Source of the DNA: Bacteroidetes Order II. bacterium
GTDB lineage: Bacteria; Bacteroidota; Rhodothermia; Rhodothermales; UBA2364
NCBI GenBank assembly: GCA_016788705.1
Contig: JAEUSQ010000057.1
Coordinates: 24,564 to 88,563 of the forward strand
Direction of reading: 5' to 3'
DNA length: 64,000 nt
This document shows positions 1 to 10,132 of this stretch, one piece after another (the stretch's first letter is position 1; the number at the start of each line of letters is the position of its first letter). The position numbers and the translations under genes were made by a program. The notes under the pieces were generated by a model. That model ran no database searches and was not told the DNA's origin. It saw only the letters and a program-made list of their open reading frames with translations.

Positions 1-1764
1 TATCCAATGTGCAGGCGACACCAACATTAGCACGTCTCCAGCATGTTTGAGGGTTGGGGTTGTGGTTTGGGTATGTACGTCTTCAATCAGCCCCAGCATC
101 CCTATTGTGGGGGTTGGAAAAACGGCACTATCCGGATTTTCGTTATAAAAGGAGACATTCCCCCCTGTAACGGGAGTATTTAAAGCCCGGCAAGCATCGC
201 CCATTCCACCGACGGACTCCTTAAAAACCCAATAGACTTCTGGCTTATAGGGATTGCCATAATTCAGACAATTTGTAATGGCAAGCGGTTTTCCACCAGT
301 ACACACCACATTTCGGGCGGCTTCAGCGACAGCCATTTGGCCACCTTTTCGGGGATTGAGATATACATAACGGCCATTACAATCGGTTTTGAGAACCAAG
401 GCTTTTTTTGTTCCTTTTATGCGAACCACTGCGGCATCGCTTGGCCCCGGGCCAACAACCGTATTGGTCCGTACTTGGTGGTCATATTGTTGCCAAACCC
501 ATCGCTTGGAGGCGATATTGGGCGCGGAGAGCATGTTCAGTAACAGTGATTCACTTTCATCCGATTGAATATCTGGGAGGTCTTGGCTGTTAAAAGCCAA
601 GGTTTGCGCCAAATAAGCTGGTTTTTGGGTTTCGCGGTCGTATTGTGGCGCTCCTCCGCCGAGCGAAAGATGGTCTGGCGGGACATCGGCCACCAATTCT
701 CCCTGCCAATAGATTTTCACACGCGGATCGTCGGTGACTTGTCCGATATGGGCCACATGGAGGTCCCACTTTTGGAAGAGGGCTTCCACCTCGGCCTCTC
801 TTCCTTGTTGTACGACCAGGAGCATACGTTCTTGGCTTTCCGAAAGCATAATTTCGTAAGGGGTCATACCTGACTCTCGAACAGGAACTTTTTCTAAATG
901 CAAAGTCATACCGGATGCCCCTTTGGCGCTCATTTCGCAACTTGAACACGTGATTCCAGCTGCCCCCATGTCTTGAATTCCCACCAATGCACCACTTTTG
1001 ATGGCCTCTAAGGTGGCTTCAAGCAATAACTTCTCGGTGAACGGATCGCCTACTTGCACACTGGGCCGTTTGGCTTCGCTGGCTTCACTGATTTCTTCTG
1101 AGGCAAAGGTTGCACCATGTATGCCATCTCTTCCGGTAGATGCCCCGACAATATAGACTGGATTTCCTTCTCCTTTGGCAATTGCAGAGGCCGTTTCTCC
1201 TACTTTTACCACGCCTACACTCATCGCATTGACCAAAGGGTTGCCTTCGTAGGCTGGATCAAAATATATTTCACCTGCAACCGTAGGTACACCAAAGGCA
1301 TTGCCATAGCCCGCAATACCGCGCACCACACCATTTAGTAACCAACGAACTTTGGCCTTACGGGGGTCTCCAAAGCGAAGTGAATTAAGCGACGCAAGAG
1401 GGCGTGCGCCCATTGTAAAAATATCGCGTTGAATCCCGCCTACCCCTGTTGCAGCCCCTTGATACGGCTCCACCGCAGAAGGGTGGTTATGCGACTCAAT
1501 TTTGAAAGCCACCGCAAGCCCATCGCCCACATCTACCAATCCAGCATTTTCCTCACCCGCACCCACCAGCAAGGCTTCTCCGTTGCGGGGAAGGGTTTTC
1601 AGCACTTTAATGGAGTTTTTATACGAACAATGCTCGCTCCACATGACGGAATAAATGCCCAGTTCCACAATGGTGGGAATACGGCCCAATTTTTCCAAAA
1701 TCCAGCCATATTCGGCTTCGGTAAGGCCATGATCGAGGGCCATTTGAAGGTCAACAGTTTGCAT
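1..1764 (-). CDS. purL: Phosphoribosylformylglycinamidine synthase subunit PurL (partial, 3' end outside window)
   Basis: The reading frame is open from the start codon at 1764 to the window edge, giving the first 588 residues. PurL makes FGAM from FGAR, ATP and glutamine-derived ammonia in purine synthesis. Residues 41-50 ([10 protein letters not shown]) and the SHNHPSA motif near residues 91-97 are hallmarks of the AIRS-type synthetase half. The N-terminus is short and lacks the long PurS-like extension, so this is the small form that works with separate PurQ and PurS subunits; neither is in the window. An in-frame ATG at 1785 is an alternative start, but 1764 aligns better with the N-terminus I know for small PurL proteins. 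No clear Shine-Dalgarno is seen at either start. Identity is very secure; the start is less so. Confidence 0.95.
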   Translation of the reverse strand, partial: MQTVDLQMALDHGLTEAEYGWILEKLGRIPTIVELGIYSVMWSEHCSYKNSIKVLKTLPRNGEALLVGAGEENAGLVDVGDGLAVAFKIESHNHPSAVEPYQGAATGVGGIQRDIFTMGARPLASLNSLRFGDPRKAKVRWLLNGVVRGIAGYGNAFGVPTVAGEIYFDPAYEGNPLVNAMSVGVVKVGETASAIAKGEGNPVYIVGASTGRDGIHGATFASEEISEASEAKRPSVQVGDPFTEKLLLEATLEAIKSGALVGIQDMGAAGITCSSCEMSAKGASGMTLHLEKVPVRESGMTPYEIMLSESQERMLLVVQQGREAEVEALFQKWDLHVAHIGQVTDDPRVKIYWQGELVADVPPDHLSLGGGAPQYDRETQKPAYLAQTLAFNSQDLPDIQSDESESLLLNMLSAPNIASKRWVWQQYDHQVRTNTVVGPGPSDAAVVRIKGTKKALVLKTDCNGRYVYLNPRKGGQMAVAEAARNVVCTGGKPLAITNCLNYGNPYKPEVYWVFKESVGGMGDACRALNTPVTGGNVSFYNENPDSAVFPTPTIGMLGLIEDVHTQTTTPTLKHAGDVLMLVSPAHWI

Positions 1765-1883
1765 GACGAATGGGGGAATTAACATAGAACCGTGTCAAAA
1801 TACGCTCCAGTTCATCCACTGCTTGCGAAGTGTGGTTGGATTTTGCATACGAAGGGTTTATTCATGAACGGGCTTACACCTAA

Positions 1884-2219
1884 TTATTCTGTACGACGTT
1901 TAGAGCGACGTGTTGGCGGCGTTTTGACGGCCTCCATTGGTATGGATGCGATAGGCTCTTGTGCGGGCAAGGTTTGGGGCTTCAAATCCGTTTGGCTCAG
2001 TGCAAGTTGTACATGGTACAGTTCCTCGGCCAATGCAATACAGGCGAGGGTCATCGTTGTCAGATCGGTTTCGGTTGGCAAATTTGCACGTACTTGGGCT
2101 AAACGGTCATTGACCATTCCGACAATTTCGTGCATGATCCGTTCGTGATCGTGTTGTACACGAAGAGCGATATCCCGTCCGAGGACTTTAAACACAACCT
2201 TCCGTTCGCGCTGATTCAT
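1884..2219 (-). CDS. zapA: Cell division protein ZapA
   Basis: This 111-residue protein begins with a short beta region (KVVFKVLGRDIALR) followed by a long helix, the ZapA plan. ZapA binds FtsZ and bundles its filaments at the Z-ring. The C-terminal 35 residues are a low-complexity Pro/Thr/Arg tail ending in a basic stretch (RRSKRRTE), which is longer than usual. Its ATG overlaps the stop of the preceding coiled-coil gene by four bases (ATGA), so the two are almost certainly translationally coupled. It lies downstream of pheS-pheT, a location commonly seen for zapA in several phyla. Confidence 0.85.
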   Translation of the reverse strand: MNQRERKVVFKVLGRDIALRVQHDHERIMHEIVGMVNDRLAQVRANLPTETDLTTMTLACIALAEELYHVQLALSQTDLKPQTLPAQEPIASIPMEAVKTPPTRRSKRRTE

Positions 2220-2650
2220 GAGCCATTCACGTCAGGAGGAGGTGGGATTTCGGACTCGGAGGCCACATAAGCATCCAATGCCCCTACAAAAAGTTCGATT
2301 CTATCTTTTACGAAAGAAGATTCTTCTTCCAAAAGAGCTGGTAGCGAGAGACGGCTTTGGGGTATTTCATTTCCCAAAGTTCGGATTCGTTCAGACAATG
2401 TGACGTTTTCTGCACGCAGTTTTTCCATTTCCAGAACGGCCAATTGCAGATTGATCCGCAGTTGTTCGAGGCTTGCTGTACTTTGCAGAACCGCAGGTGC
2501 AGTCGAGGAAGGCAATAACGTCGGTTTTTGCGTGGGGGATGAGGCCTCTGGATTTTCGGAAACAGCAATCGTGCGTTCCTTGTCTCGGTCTCGGTTACGG
2601 TTGCGGTCGTTAGGCCGATGGCGATGATGATGTGGTCGGTTCTGGGCCAT
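2216..2650 (-). CDS. Coiled-coil protein of unknown function coupled to zapA
   Basis: I do not recognise a named family. The 144-residue product has a very basic, His/Arg/Asn-rich N-terminus (residues 4-25), a Ser/Pro/Thr linker, then a predicted coiled coil of roughly residues 58-95 (many Leu/Glu/Arg at heptad spacing), and an acidic C-terminus ending in a proline run. There is no signal peptide or membrane segment. Its stop codon overlaps the zapA start, and it follows pheT by 92 bases. Coupling to ZapA and a short coiled coil suggest a division-associated partner, analogous to ZapB, but that is inference from context and not from sequence similarity. Confidence 0.7.
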   Translation of the reverse strand: MAQNRPHHHRHRPNDRNRNRDRDKERTIAVSENPEASSPTQKPTLLPSSTAPAVLQSTASLEQLRINLQLAVLEMEKLRAENVTLSERIRTLGNEIPQSRLSLPALLEEESSFVKDRIELFVGALDAYVASESEIPPPPDVNGS

Positions 2651-2742
2651 TGAATAATTGGCTGATGAAAGAAATTTGACAATAAAAACAATAATATAAG
2701 CCTTCGTTTAGGGATTAACCAAGCTCACTATCTTTCATGGGT

Positions 2743-5235
2743 TTAGGTACGCAGAACCGCCTGATGACGATCTGCCAGTTGTTTAACAATACGAGCAACC
2801 AGGGTTTCCACTTCTTTATCCACCAACGTCCGGTCGGGAGCACCAAGACGCAGGGAAAATGCGATGCTTTTGGTATCTGGTGCAATTTTATCGCCCTCAT
2901 AGAGGTCAAACACACGGACTTCTTGAAGGAGCTTTCCACCCGTTCGGCGGATGGTTTCGAGTAATGCGCCGGCTGCTTCGTTTTTGGAGACCGTAACGGC
3001 CAAATCGCGCTCCACAATCGGGTAGCGGCTAATTTCCTGATATGCGCGTCTGTTTTTTATCCCAATTAATTTGGATAAGGCTGTCCAATTCAAGGAGGCG
3101 AAAAAGACTTCTTGCTTAACATCGAAATGTTTGGCCGTTTCATCGGCAAGGCGAGCCACAACCCCCAGTACTTGATGCCCGGATTGGATTTTTATTTGGT
3201 ATGATGTTAGTGCAGAGGGTTCATTTTCCGGAACAAACTGAACCTGCTGTACTAAGCCATAACGCCGGATGAGCGACTCGGCAACACCTTTAACGTCAAA
3301 AATGGTCACTTTTTCTTCACGCACATTCCATCCGGCTGCATTCACTGTGCCCGTCATAATAAATAAAGCCTCTTCATATTCATCGTAGCCTTTTACGGGT
3401 ACACGTGGGCTTTCTGAACGACGATATACGGCACTAACCTCCATCAGGCGAAGGCTTTTGCGCCCGTGATTTAGGTTATGCACCACTACAGGAAGTGCAG
3501 AGAGCAGCAAGTTAGGCCGGAGGGCGCCCATCTCGCTCGAAATAGGATTTAGGGTTTCCACGATCCCCGTTTCCTCGGCAAAAAACTGGGCCCATTCCGC
3601 TTTCACCATGCTATTGGTGTACATTTCCCGGAAACCCATGCCCATACCAAACTGGAGCAACGAACGCCGCAAGTCGTCGGTTGGATTGGCGGCTGGCGGC
3701 TGGTTTGGCGTGGCCGAGTGTGTAGGCAAGGGAATGTTGTCGTAGCCATAGAGCCGTGCAATTTCTTCGATGATGTCTATTTCCCGCCCTACGTCTGGAC
3801 GGAAAGTGGGCACAGAACATGCAAACCCTTCAGGTAATACCGAGACTTTAAACCCGATGGCCGTTAACAGGCGGCTCATTTCTTCATCTGGAATATCGGC
3901 ACCAATAACTGCCCGCGCCCGCGTTGGACGCAGGGTGAGTACCAAAGGAATGTCCGGAATGGGGTTTGCATCCACCATACCGGGAACCACTTGTCCACCA
4001 GAGAGTTCGGCGATGAGTGCCGCCGCCCTTGCCGCCGCCCACACTTGTCCGTTGGGATCTACGCCCCGCTCAAAACGATAAGACGCATCCGTAGAAAGGC
4101 GTCCTTCTTCTTTCCCCGCTTCACGAATATTCTTCGCTGCTTTGCGTATCGCTGTTGGATCGAACCAAGCCGATTCCAACAAGACATTTACTGTAGCGTC
4201 TGTTACTTCCGAGTTTTCGCCGCCCATAATCCCCCCTATCGCAACCTCGCGCACGCCATCGCATATCATTATTGTGCCCTTGGGCAAGATGCGTGGCTTG
4301 CTGTCTAAGGTGGTAAAAGGCAACTCACCTTCGGATTGGCGCACCACAATTTTATGTCCCGCAATTTGATCAAAATCGAAGGCGTGTAGCGGTTGCCCAC
4401 ATTCATACATCACATAGTTGGTTATATCCACTATATTGTTCCGTGGACGGAGCCCGATGGCTTCGAGGCGTTGCTGCACCCACTTGGGTGAGGGACCAAC
4501 CTTTACCCCCTCAATCAACATACCCACATACCGATGACAGACATCGGGGCATTCGATCTCTACCGTGAATTTATGGGCCGCTTCACCGCCATGTTCTGGC
4601 AGATCCACAGCAGGCAGTTGTACTGGGATACCCGTCACAGCACTAAGATCACGGGCAATCCCCAGATAGCTGATGGCATCCGGACGATTCGGAGTGATGT
4701 TCACATCCGTCACCGTGTCGCTCTCGGAAGTACCTTGCTGGTCTAGGTAGGTTGCAAAGGTTTGGCCTGTCACCGCCGTTTGTGTCAAGACCATGATCCC
4801 ACTATGGTCATCCGAGAGTCCCAGTTCCATCTCCGAACAAATCATGCCATTAGATTCTTCGCCCCGGATTTTCCCTTTTTTGATGGTTAACTCGGCTTTT
4901 GGCGCATCGGGATTGTGCTTATCGGTCGGCAGCATCAATTTTGTTCCGATCGTTGCCACCACCACTTTTTGTCCGGCAGCCACATTGGGCGCACCACAAA
5001 CAATTTTAACCCCCTTTCCGCTGCCGTCCAAGTCCACATGACACACCGAGAGTTTATCGGCATTGGGGTGTTGTTCGCGGGTCAGGACATAACCCACTAT
5101 TAGTCCGGGAAACGTATTACCCACCGTCCATGATTCTTCTTCTTCCAGCCCCAGCATGGTGAGGGTATCGGCTACTTCCTTCGGCGTAAGATCATGCAAA
5201 ATGTAATCCTTAAGCCAATTATGCGAGATGTTCAT
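2743..5235 (-). CDS. pheT: Phenylalanine-tRNA ligase beta subunit
   Basis: This is the 830-residue beta chain of the alpha2-beta2 enzyme that charges tRNA-Phe in the cytoplasm. The N-terminus (MNISHNWLKDYI) is typical. It is followed by an EMAP-like tRNA-binding domain (about residues 40-150), the B3/B4 editing region with the RPDAISYLGIARDL segment, the B5 domain, a catalytic-like core, and the C-terminal anticodon-binding FDX-ACB domain (YPIVERDLAVTV onward). Length is slightly above the usual 790-800. It starts 55 bases after the pheS stop and is followed by the coiled-coil gene and zapA, so the four probably share a transcript. Confidence 0.97.
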   Translation of the reverse strand: MNISHNWLKDYILHDLTPKEVADTLTMLGLEEEESWTVGNTFPGLIVGYVLTREQHPNADKLSVCHVDLDGSGKGVKIVCGAPNVAAGQKVVVATIGTKLMLPTDKHNPDAPKAELTIKKGKIRGEESNGMICSEMELGLSDDHSGIMVLTQTAVTGQTFATYLDQQGTSESDTVTDVNITPNRPDAISYLGIARDLSAVTGIPVQLPAVDLPEHGGEAAHKFTVEIECPDVCHRYVGMLIEGVKVGPSPKWVQQRLEAIGLRPRNNIVDITNYVMYECGQPLHAFDFDQIAGHKIVVRQSEGELPFTTLDSKPRILPKGTIMICDGVREVAIGGIMGGENSEVTDATVNVLLESAWFDPTAIRKAAKNIREAGKEEGRLSTDASYRFERGVDPNGQVWAAARAAALIAELSGGQVVPGMVDANPIPDIPLVLTLRPTRARAVIGADIPDEEMSRLLTAIGFKVSVLPEGFACSVPTFRPDVGREIDIIEEIARLYGYDNIPLPTHSATPNQPPAANPTDDLRRSLLQFGMGMGFREMYTNSMVKAEWAQFFAEETGIVETLNPISSEMGALRPNLLLSALPVVVHNLNHGRKSLRLMEVSAVYRRSESPRVPVKGYDEYEEALFIMTGTVNAAGWNVREEKVTIFDVKGVAESLIRRYGLVQQVQFVPENEPSALTSYQIKIQSGHQVLGVVARLADETAKHFDVKQEVFFASLNWTALSKLIGIKNRRAYQEISRYPIVERDLAVTVSKNEAAGALLETIRRTGGKLLQEVRVFDLYEGDKIAPDTKSIAFSLRLGAPDRTLVDKEVETLVARIVKQLADRHQAVLRT

Positions 5236-5290
5236 GTTCTATAATAACGTAATTATTTTTTAAAAAATCCGAAAGACCATAATAAGGTAC

Positions 5291-6298
5291 TTAGAATTGT
5301 TCTAAGAACCGCAAGTCATTTTCGTACAACACGCGGATGTCGGTAATACCATGCCGCAACATTGCGATGCGCTCCACCCCCATGCCAAAGGCATAACCTG
5401 TGTATTTTTCGGAATCTATCCCGCAGTTTTCTAAGACGTTCGGATCCACCATGCCACACCCCAGAATTTCCAACCAACGTCCAGAGCCATCTTCGTTCTG
5501 CCACCAAATGTCCACCTCGGCACTTGGCTCGGTAAAAGGGAAGAAACTGGGACGAAACCGCATTTTCACTCCCGCGCCAAAGGCTGCTTCGGCAAACATC
5601 CGGAGGACTTGTTTCAGGTCTGCAAAGGTCACCTGTTGATCCACATAAAGCCCCTCTACTTGATGAAAAAGGCAATACGATTTATAGGTAATGGTCTCGT
5701 TCCGATACACACGCCCCGGAGCGATGATGCGGATGGGCGGATGGGTGCTCTGCATGGTACGCACTTGTACTGGCGAAGTATGGGTACGCAGTACTACGCC
5801 ACCATTTTCATTATTGGGCGACTCCACGAAGAACGTATCCTGCATATCGCGGGCGGGATGATCGGGCGGAAAGTTAAGCGCGGAAAAATTGTACCAGTCT
5901 TCCTCGATCTCTGGCCCCTCGGCTACCCCAAATCCAAAGCTGAGAAAAATCCGCTTAATCTCTTCCATTGTTTGGCGAATGGGATGTAGCCCTCCAACGG
6001 GTTGCATCCGCCCTGGTAGTGTAAGGTCTATAGTCTGGGCCACCGCCTGTTTCTGTGCAGCCTCCACAAGCGCCTGCGCCGCTGCAAGACGGGCCTCCAC
6101 TTGTTGTTTTAAGGTATTGACAGCAGCTCCATAGGTCTTGCGTTCCTCCGGGGCAATCTTCCCGATCTGGCCAAACAAATCGGTGAGAAGGCCATTTTTA
6201 CGGCCTAGGTACTTAATACGAAAGGCTTCTACCGAGGCAGCATCGTGCAGGTCTTCTGCCTGAATTTGCGACTCCAGCGCGGCTAAGGAAGAAATCAT
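5291..6298 (-). CDS. pheS: Phenylalanine-tRNA ligase alpha subunit
   Basis: This is the catalytic chain of PheRS, 335 residues, the usual length. An N-terminal coiled-coil arm (residues 1-90) precedes the class II core. Motif 2 appears as [17 protein letters not shown], with the FTEPS signature that forms the phenylalanine pocket, and motif 3 as [14 protein letters not shown] near the C-terminus. It is the first gene of the pheS-pheT-(coiled coil)-zapA series. The 244 bases upstream hold no recognisable T-box or attenuator peptide. Confidence 0.97.
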   Translation of the reverse strand: MISSLAALESQIQAEDLHDAASVEAFRIKYLGRKNGLLTDLFGQIGKIAPEERKTYGAAVNTLKQQVEARLAAAQALVEAAQKQAVAQTIDLTLPGRMQPVGGLHPIRQTMEEIKRIFLSFGFGVAEGPEIEEDWYNFSALNFPPDHPARDMQDTFFVESPNNENGGVVLRTHTSPVQVRTMQSTHPPIRIIAPGRVYRNETITYKSYCLFHQVEGLYVDQQVTFADLKQVLRMFAEAAFGAGVKMRFRPSFFPFTEPSAEVDIWWQNEDGSGRWLEILGCGMVDPNVLENCGIDSEKYTGYAFGMGVERIAMLRHGITDIRVLYENDLRFLEQF

Positions 6299-6542
6299 AA
6301 CAACGGTTTTGGTATCAAGTTTTGTAATCCGTTAAATTATATCGTACCTGACCAAGCCGATAAAGGATTCTTGGCGAAAGCGGCAATAAAATAACCGGAT
6401 TTGTGTATTGTTTTTTGGAAAAACGTTTTCATTTCCTTTGCCAAAGATAGACCACCTTTCGCGTAAGGGACTCCAAGACGCTTAAATGAGGACGACGATG
6501 AAAACGGGACTGGCCCATTTCAACATGAATTGCTAATACGCC

Positions 6543-8756
6543 TCAACAGCGGGCAATCACCGCCACATTCCGGGCATTGATAGAAAGTTGCCAGCCCGGT
6601 TCCAGTACCACGGTTGCATTTTGACTTGCCAGAAGCGCCGGGCCATTGAATGTTGCACCGGAACTTAGGTCTTCCCACTGGTAAACCTTAGCAGCAAACC
6701 ACGTCTTTTGTACCAAAAAGAAGGTACTTCGGAGGGCAGGCGGAACATAGGGGGGTGTTGTCTCTGTCAAGGTTTCGGGTGGAACGCGGTTACGACCCCT
6801 CGTTTGTACGGAAACACACTCAATGGCACGACCAGCAATCCAATGGCCATACATACGTTCATAAGCACGCTTGAATACACGGATTAATTCACGCCGATTT
6901 TCCTGCATGGGCACCTCGATCCAAGTTTCTTGGCCGGAAAGCCGAAGTTGCACGGTTTGTGCAACGATTTCTTGTGCGGCTTCGGGAATACCCTCTTCGG
7001 ATAATTGTGCCCGAACCTGTGTTCCCAATTGCCGGAAGTATTGGCGTAGGCGTGGGATGGAAGGCAGTTTCGTAAGTACTTCTTGGTGCGCAAACCGTTC
7101 GATGGCCGCATGTCCAATACCATAAGCACTGAGTAACCCTGCTTGATAGGGGATAAGAATTTTTTGGATCCCCAGTGTATCGGCCAATGCACATACATGC
7201 TGTCCACCCGCTCCTCCAAAGCCGAGAAGGCTATATCTTGCCGGGTTTACCCCTTTTGACAACGAAATTTTACGGATGGCATCAGCCATTTTTTCGTTTG
7301 CAATCTGGATAAAACCCGCAAGTACGGCTGTTTCCGAAAAGTTTTTCCCGGTGTTTTCATGGATACGCTGCCGGATTTCCGCAAGGCGGTTCTTTGCGGT
7401 TACCGTTTCAATGGGCAGACCAAAGGAGGGTACATCTAATCGCCCTGAAAGAAGGTTTACATCCGTTATCGTTAATGGACCACCCGCTCCATAACAGGCC
7501 GGGCCTGGGTATGCCCCGGCACTTTCTGGCCCCACCGTCAGCCTGAACCCATCAAACCCACAGACGGACCCACCTCCCGCAGCCACAGTTTCGATGGCGA
7601 GTGAAGGAGAAAGTAATCGTACCTCTCCAATTTGGGTTTCCATCCGATAATCAAACCCATTGTCGTAGCGCGAAACATCGGTACTGGTGCCCCCCATGTC
7701 GAAGGTGAGGATGCGGTTTTCGCCGCAAAGCCGAGCAATACGGGCAGAACCGATGACCCCGCCGGCTGGCCCAGAAAGGAGGCTATCTTTTGCAGCAAAT
7801 AAATCCGATCGGACCAAATGTCCGGCACTGGTCATCACCCTAAAGTTGGGTATAATATCACAAGAAAGTTTACTCGAAATTCCTGATAAATACGTCTGTA
7901 TGATAGGATCTAAATAGGCATTTATGAGTGTAGTTTCGGTTCTAAACAATAGTTTTATGTGGGGCGCAAGGGCTGATGAGACCGATACAAAGCGGAAGCC
8001 TGCTTCCCGAAAAGCTGCTTCTAAAAGCTGTTCGTGTATGGGGTTTTGGTAGCTATGAAGTAGGGCAATAGCGATAGAATCAAAGTTGCCTTGCTGGACC
8101 GCTTTTACCAATGTCTGAACAGTTTGTTCAGACAGATTCTTCAAAACACTTCCATCCGCTGCAAGCCTTTCTGGCACCTCGAATACGCCCTCGTACAGTG
8201 GTAGTGGTTTACGGATTTCGAGTGCAAACAGTTCAGGCCGGGCTTGTGTTCCGATGAGCGGTAAATCCCGAAATCCCTGTGTAATGAGCAACGCTACCCG
8301 TGCGCCCTTTCGTTCCAAGAGCGCATTTGTGCCCCGTGTAGAGCCTAATTTTAGTGTAATGGGCGGAAAGGCTGTGCCTAATGACGTTTGTGTGACCAAG
8401 CGTGCAGCTAAGATCGGAGGTTCCTCGAACGCGGTTAGTTCAAAGGTACCCAAGTCTAAGGCTGGAGAAGGGCTTTGTAGGACAATTCGCCGGGCCGAAA
8501 CATCCACCGTTTCCACGAAAAGGGGAGGACTATCAGGCAAAATCCGAAAAGCATAACCGTCAAAAATGGATACTTGGATGGGCCACTGGGCCTCGAAGTA
8601 CAGCGTTCTCCTGTCTTCCCAGCGGTTAATGCGTCCACGCAATGCCCCATTACTCAGGATTTTGAACGAACGGACCTTTCCGTTTGGCAGCCGTGCCAGA
8701 CAGTCTGTAAATGTTCCACCCGTATCCATCCAAAGTTCATAGGGTAATGCTTCCAT
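6543..8756 (-). CDS. Hydantoinase/5-oxoprolinase HyuA-type subunit, no HyuB partner nearby
   Basis: A 737-residue protein of the hydantoinase A/oxoprolinase family, which hydrolyses cyclic amides with ATP. The start at 8756 places the phosphate-1 motif DTGGTFTDC at residues 11-19, as expected; the same frame is open further upstream but would run into the RNase T2 gene. Other family signatures are FDMGGTSTDVSRY and GFGGAGGQHVCALA. Known enzymes need a HyuB subunit or a fused B domain; neither neighbour supplies one, so the substrate cannot be named. It starts 16 bases after the RNase T2 stop and is probably the last gene of a bstA-like/rnaT2/hyuA transcript. Confidence 0.85.
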   Translation of the reverse strand: MEALPYELWMDTGGTFTDCLARLPNGKVRSFKILSNGALRGRINRWEDRRTLYFEAQWPIQVSIFDGYAFRILPDSPPLFVETVDVSARRIVLQSPSPALDLGTFELTAFEEPPILAARLVTQTSLGTAFPPITLKLGSTRGTNALLERKGARVALLITQGFRDLPLIGTQARPELFALEIRKPLPLYEGVFEVPERLAADGSVLKNLSEQTVQTLVKAVQQGNFDSIAIALLHSYQNPIHEQLLEAAFREAGFRFVSVSSALAPHIKLLFRTETTLINAYLDPIIQTYLSGISSKLSCDIIPNFRVMTSAGHLVRSDLFAAKDSLLSGPAGGVIGSARIARLCGENRILTFDMGGTSTDVSRYDNGFDYRMETQIGEVRLLSPSLAIETVAAGGGSVCGFDGFRLTVGPESAGAYPGPACYGAGGPLTITDVNLLSGRLDVPSFGLPIETVTAKNRLAEIRQRIHENTGKNFSETAVLAGFIQIANEKMADAIRKISLSKGVNPARYSLLGFGGAGGQHVCALADTLGIQKILIPYQAGLLSAYGIGHAAIERFAHQEVLTKLPSIPRLRQYFRQLGTQVRAQLSEEGIPEAAQEIVAQTVQLRLSGQETWIEVPMQENRRELIRVFKRAYERMYGHWIAGRAIECVSVQTRGRNRVPPETLTETTPPYVPPALRSTFFLVQKTWFAAKVYQWEDLSSGATFNGPALLASQNATVVLEPGWQLSINARNVAVIARC

Positions 8757-8772
8757 ATCATTTTCTCTTTTG

Positions 8773-9441
8773 TCATCGCACACTGCGCACCAAAAAATCC
8801 GGTTGCCCACAAGATCGTTTGGAAACCCGTAATACCTCATCCGAACACCCTGTGGGGAAGCCATTTTTATTAAAACAAACCCGGAGTTCTTGAAAAAACC
8901 TTCCACCACCGGAACAAATCGGGGCCAGACCATCTGCTTTAAGGGTGGTATTTTCTCGTACAAAGGCTTGTTTCAGGGCATCGGTGGTGGTCCTAAATGG
9001 CTGGGAAGGCCGTTGATAAGCCGCCGGAATCCGGAGGCCGTCTTTAAGTTTTTTGGAAAGATTCAGGTATCCCTGTTGCGAAAGGCCAGAGCAAGTCCCG
9101 TGCTTTTTCCATTCGTGGCGTGCCAGTTTTTCGCTCGGAAAGAGGTCGGGAAACAGGGCTAATGTACGGTCTTTTAATGCTTCTTGGGTACAATTTTGCG
9201 GCCATCCTTTGGTGTTTTGCGGCCAAAGACCATGCAGGACAAACCCTAATTGTTTACCAATACCGCATTGCTGCGGGTCATTCTGTCCTTTCTCGGCGCA
9301 ATAAGTGGGCGACCAAGAAAGGGCAAGGAGGTAATAATCAAACTGACCGGGTTTACTTTTCTGGGCCAGAATTTCAGTAGCAAAAAACATATAAAGGCAC
9401 CCAAAGGCCAGTGTAATCGCTAAAAATCGGTAATGGTTCAT
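8773..9441 (-). CDS. Secreted ribonuclease T2 family protein
   Basis: RNase T2 enzymes cleave single-stranded RNA through a 2',3'-cyclic phosphate. The 222-residue product starts with a signal peptide (hydrophobic residues 5-21, likely cut after ILAQ near 27), so it should be periplasmic or secreted. Both catalytic segments are present: CAS-1 FVLHGLWPQ with His70, and CAS-2 ARHEWKKHGTC with His109, Glu110 and His114. Several paired cysteines fit the disulfide-rich fold. It sits 21 bases after the DinB/BstA-like gene and 16 bases before the HyuA-type gene; a nutritional RNA-scavenging role is plausible but not shown. Confidence 0.9.
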   Translation of the reverse strand: MNHYRFLAITLAFGCLYMFFATEILAQKSKPGQFDYYLLALSWSPTYCAEKGQNDPQQCGIGKQLGFVLHGLWPQNTKGWPQNCTQEALKDRTLALFPDLFPSEKLARHEWKKHGTCSGLSQQGYLNLSKKLKDGLRIPAAYQRPSQPFRTTTDALKQAFVRENTTLKADGLAPICSGGGRFFQELRVCFNKNGFPTGCSDEVLRVSKRSCGQPDFLVRSVR

Positions 9442-9462
9442 ACTTCAAAAAGGCTGAGTTTA

Positions 9463-9933
9463 TTAAATCCAGTTCATGCGTTGGCGGAGTCCTGTAATTT
9501 GCGCGACATGGATTTCTCCATGCGCGACATAGGAATCCAAGAGTTCTTCTAGAAATGAGGGGCCATTGTCCGGATGAAAAACAGGGCGTTTCCAATCTGC
9601 CTCGGTTACGGCTGTCAGGGCGTCTGCCCATCGGGCATGTAAGGCGCGAAGGATGGCCAACGAGTGGTCTATTGGAGCTGTTCGACCGTCCGGAAGTTCA
9701 GCCCATGCATTTTGGTTATAAGGACGAATGGTTGGGTTTTCCTCGGTAAGGGTCAGCTTGCAGCGGATATAAGCATTCATGTGCGAATCCGCCAAATGGT
9801 GTACTACCTGCCGGATAGTCCAGCCCAGTGGCCGATAGGGCGTATCAAGTTGTGCGTCTTCAAGGCCATAAAGTGCGTTTTCTAACAGATGGGGGAGTAC
9901 CCGAAGCCGATTAATTTTTTCAGAATGTAGCAT
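9463..9933 (-). CDS. DinB-superfamily putative metal-dependent thiol transferase (YfiT/BstA-like)
   Basis: The 156-residue protein matches the YfiT/BstA branch of the DinB four-helix-bundle fold. The segment GWTIRQVVHHLADSHMNAYIR (residues 37-57) is highly characteristic of that branch, and the C-terminal HGEIH supplies His138 and His142, which with His46 would form the metal site. In Firmicutes BstA transfers bacillithiol to electrophiles. Whether this organism makes bacillithiol cannot be seen here, so the exact thiol is inference. It is the first gene of a likely three-gene minus-strand transcript and is divergent from the AAA+ gene. Confidence 0.85.
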   Translation of the reverse strand: MLHSEKINRLRVLPHLLENALYGLEDAQLDTPYRPLGWTIRQVVHHLADSHMNAYIRCKLTLTEENPTIRPYNQNAWAELPDGRTAPIDHSLAILRALHARWADALTAVTEADWKRPVFHPDNGPSFLEELLDSYVAHGEIHVAQITGLRQRMNWI

Positions 9934-10132
9934 TTATTTAAAAGATACTGGAGCGTAAGAAAACCCCAATTTACGAGAACCAGATTTGATAATAGCCCGT
10001 TCGTGTAGTAGTTTGCAAGTGCTGGATACAACAGACGCCTAAAAAAGTAGGAACAAATGAAACCGTCTATCGGTCATCCCGTCCAAGCATTCTGTTTTAT
10101 TGACTTATCAAACCCTTAACGACCAAGAAATC

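Noticed and set aside
590..949. A 119-residue plus/minus-strand frame rich in Arg inside purL
   Set aside because: It lies in another phase of the convincing purL frame and has no family features.
2308..2691. A 127-residue frame overlapping the coiled-coil gene
   Set aside because: It is an out-of-phase shadow on the same strand; the composition is unlike a protein and the coupled coiled-coil gene explains the DNA.
5316..5675. A 119-residue frame within pheS
   Set aside because: Same strand, different phase; pheS motifs are fully in the main frame.
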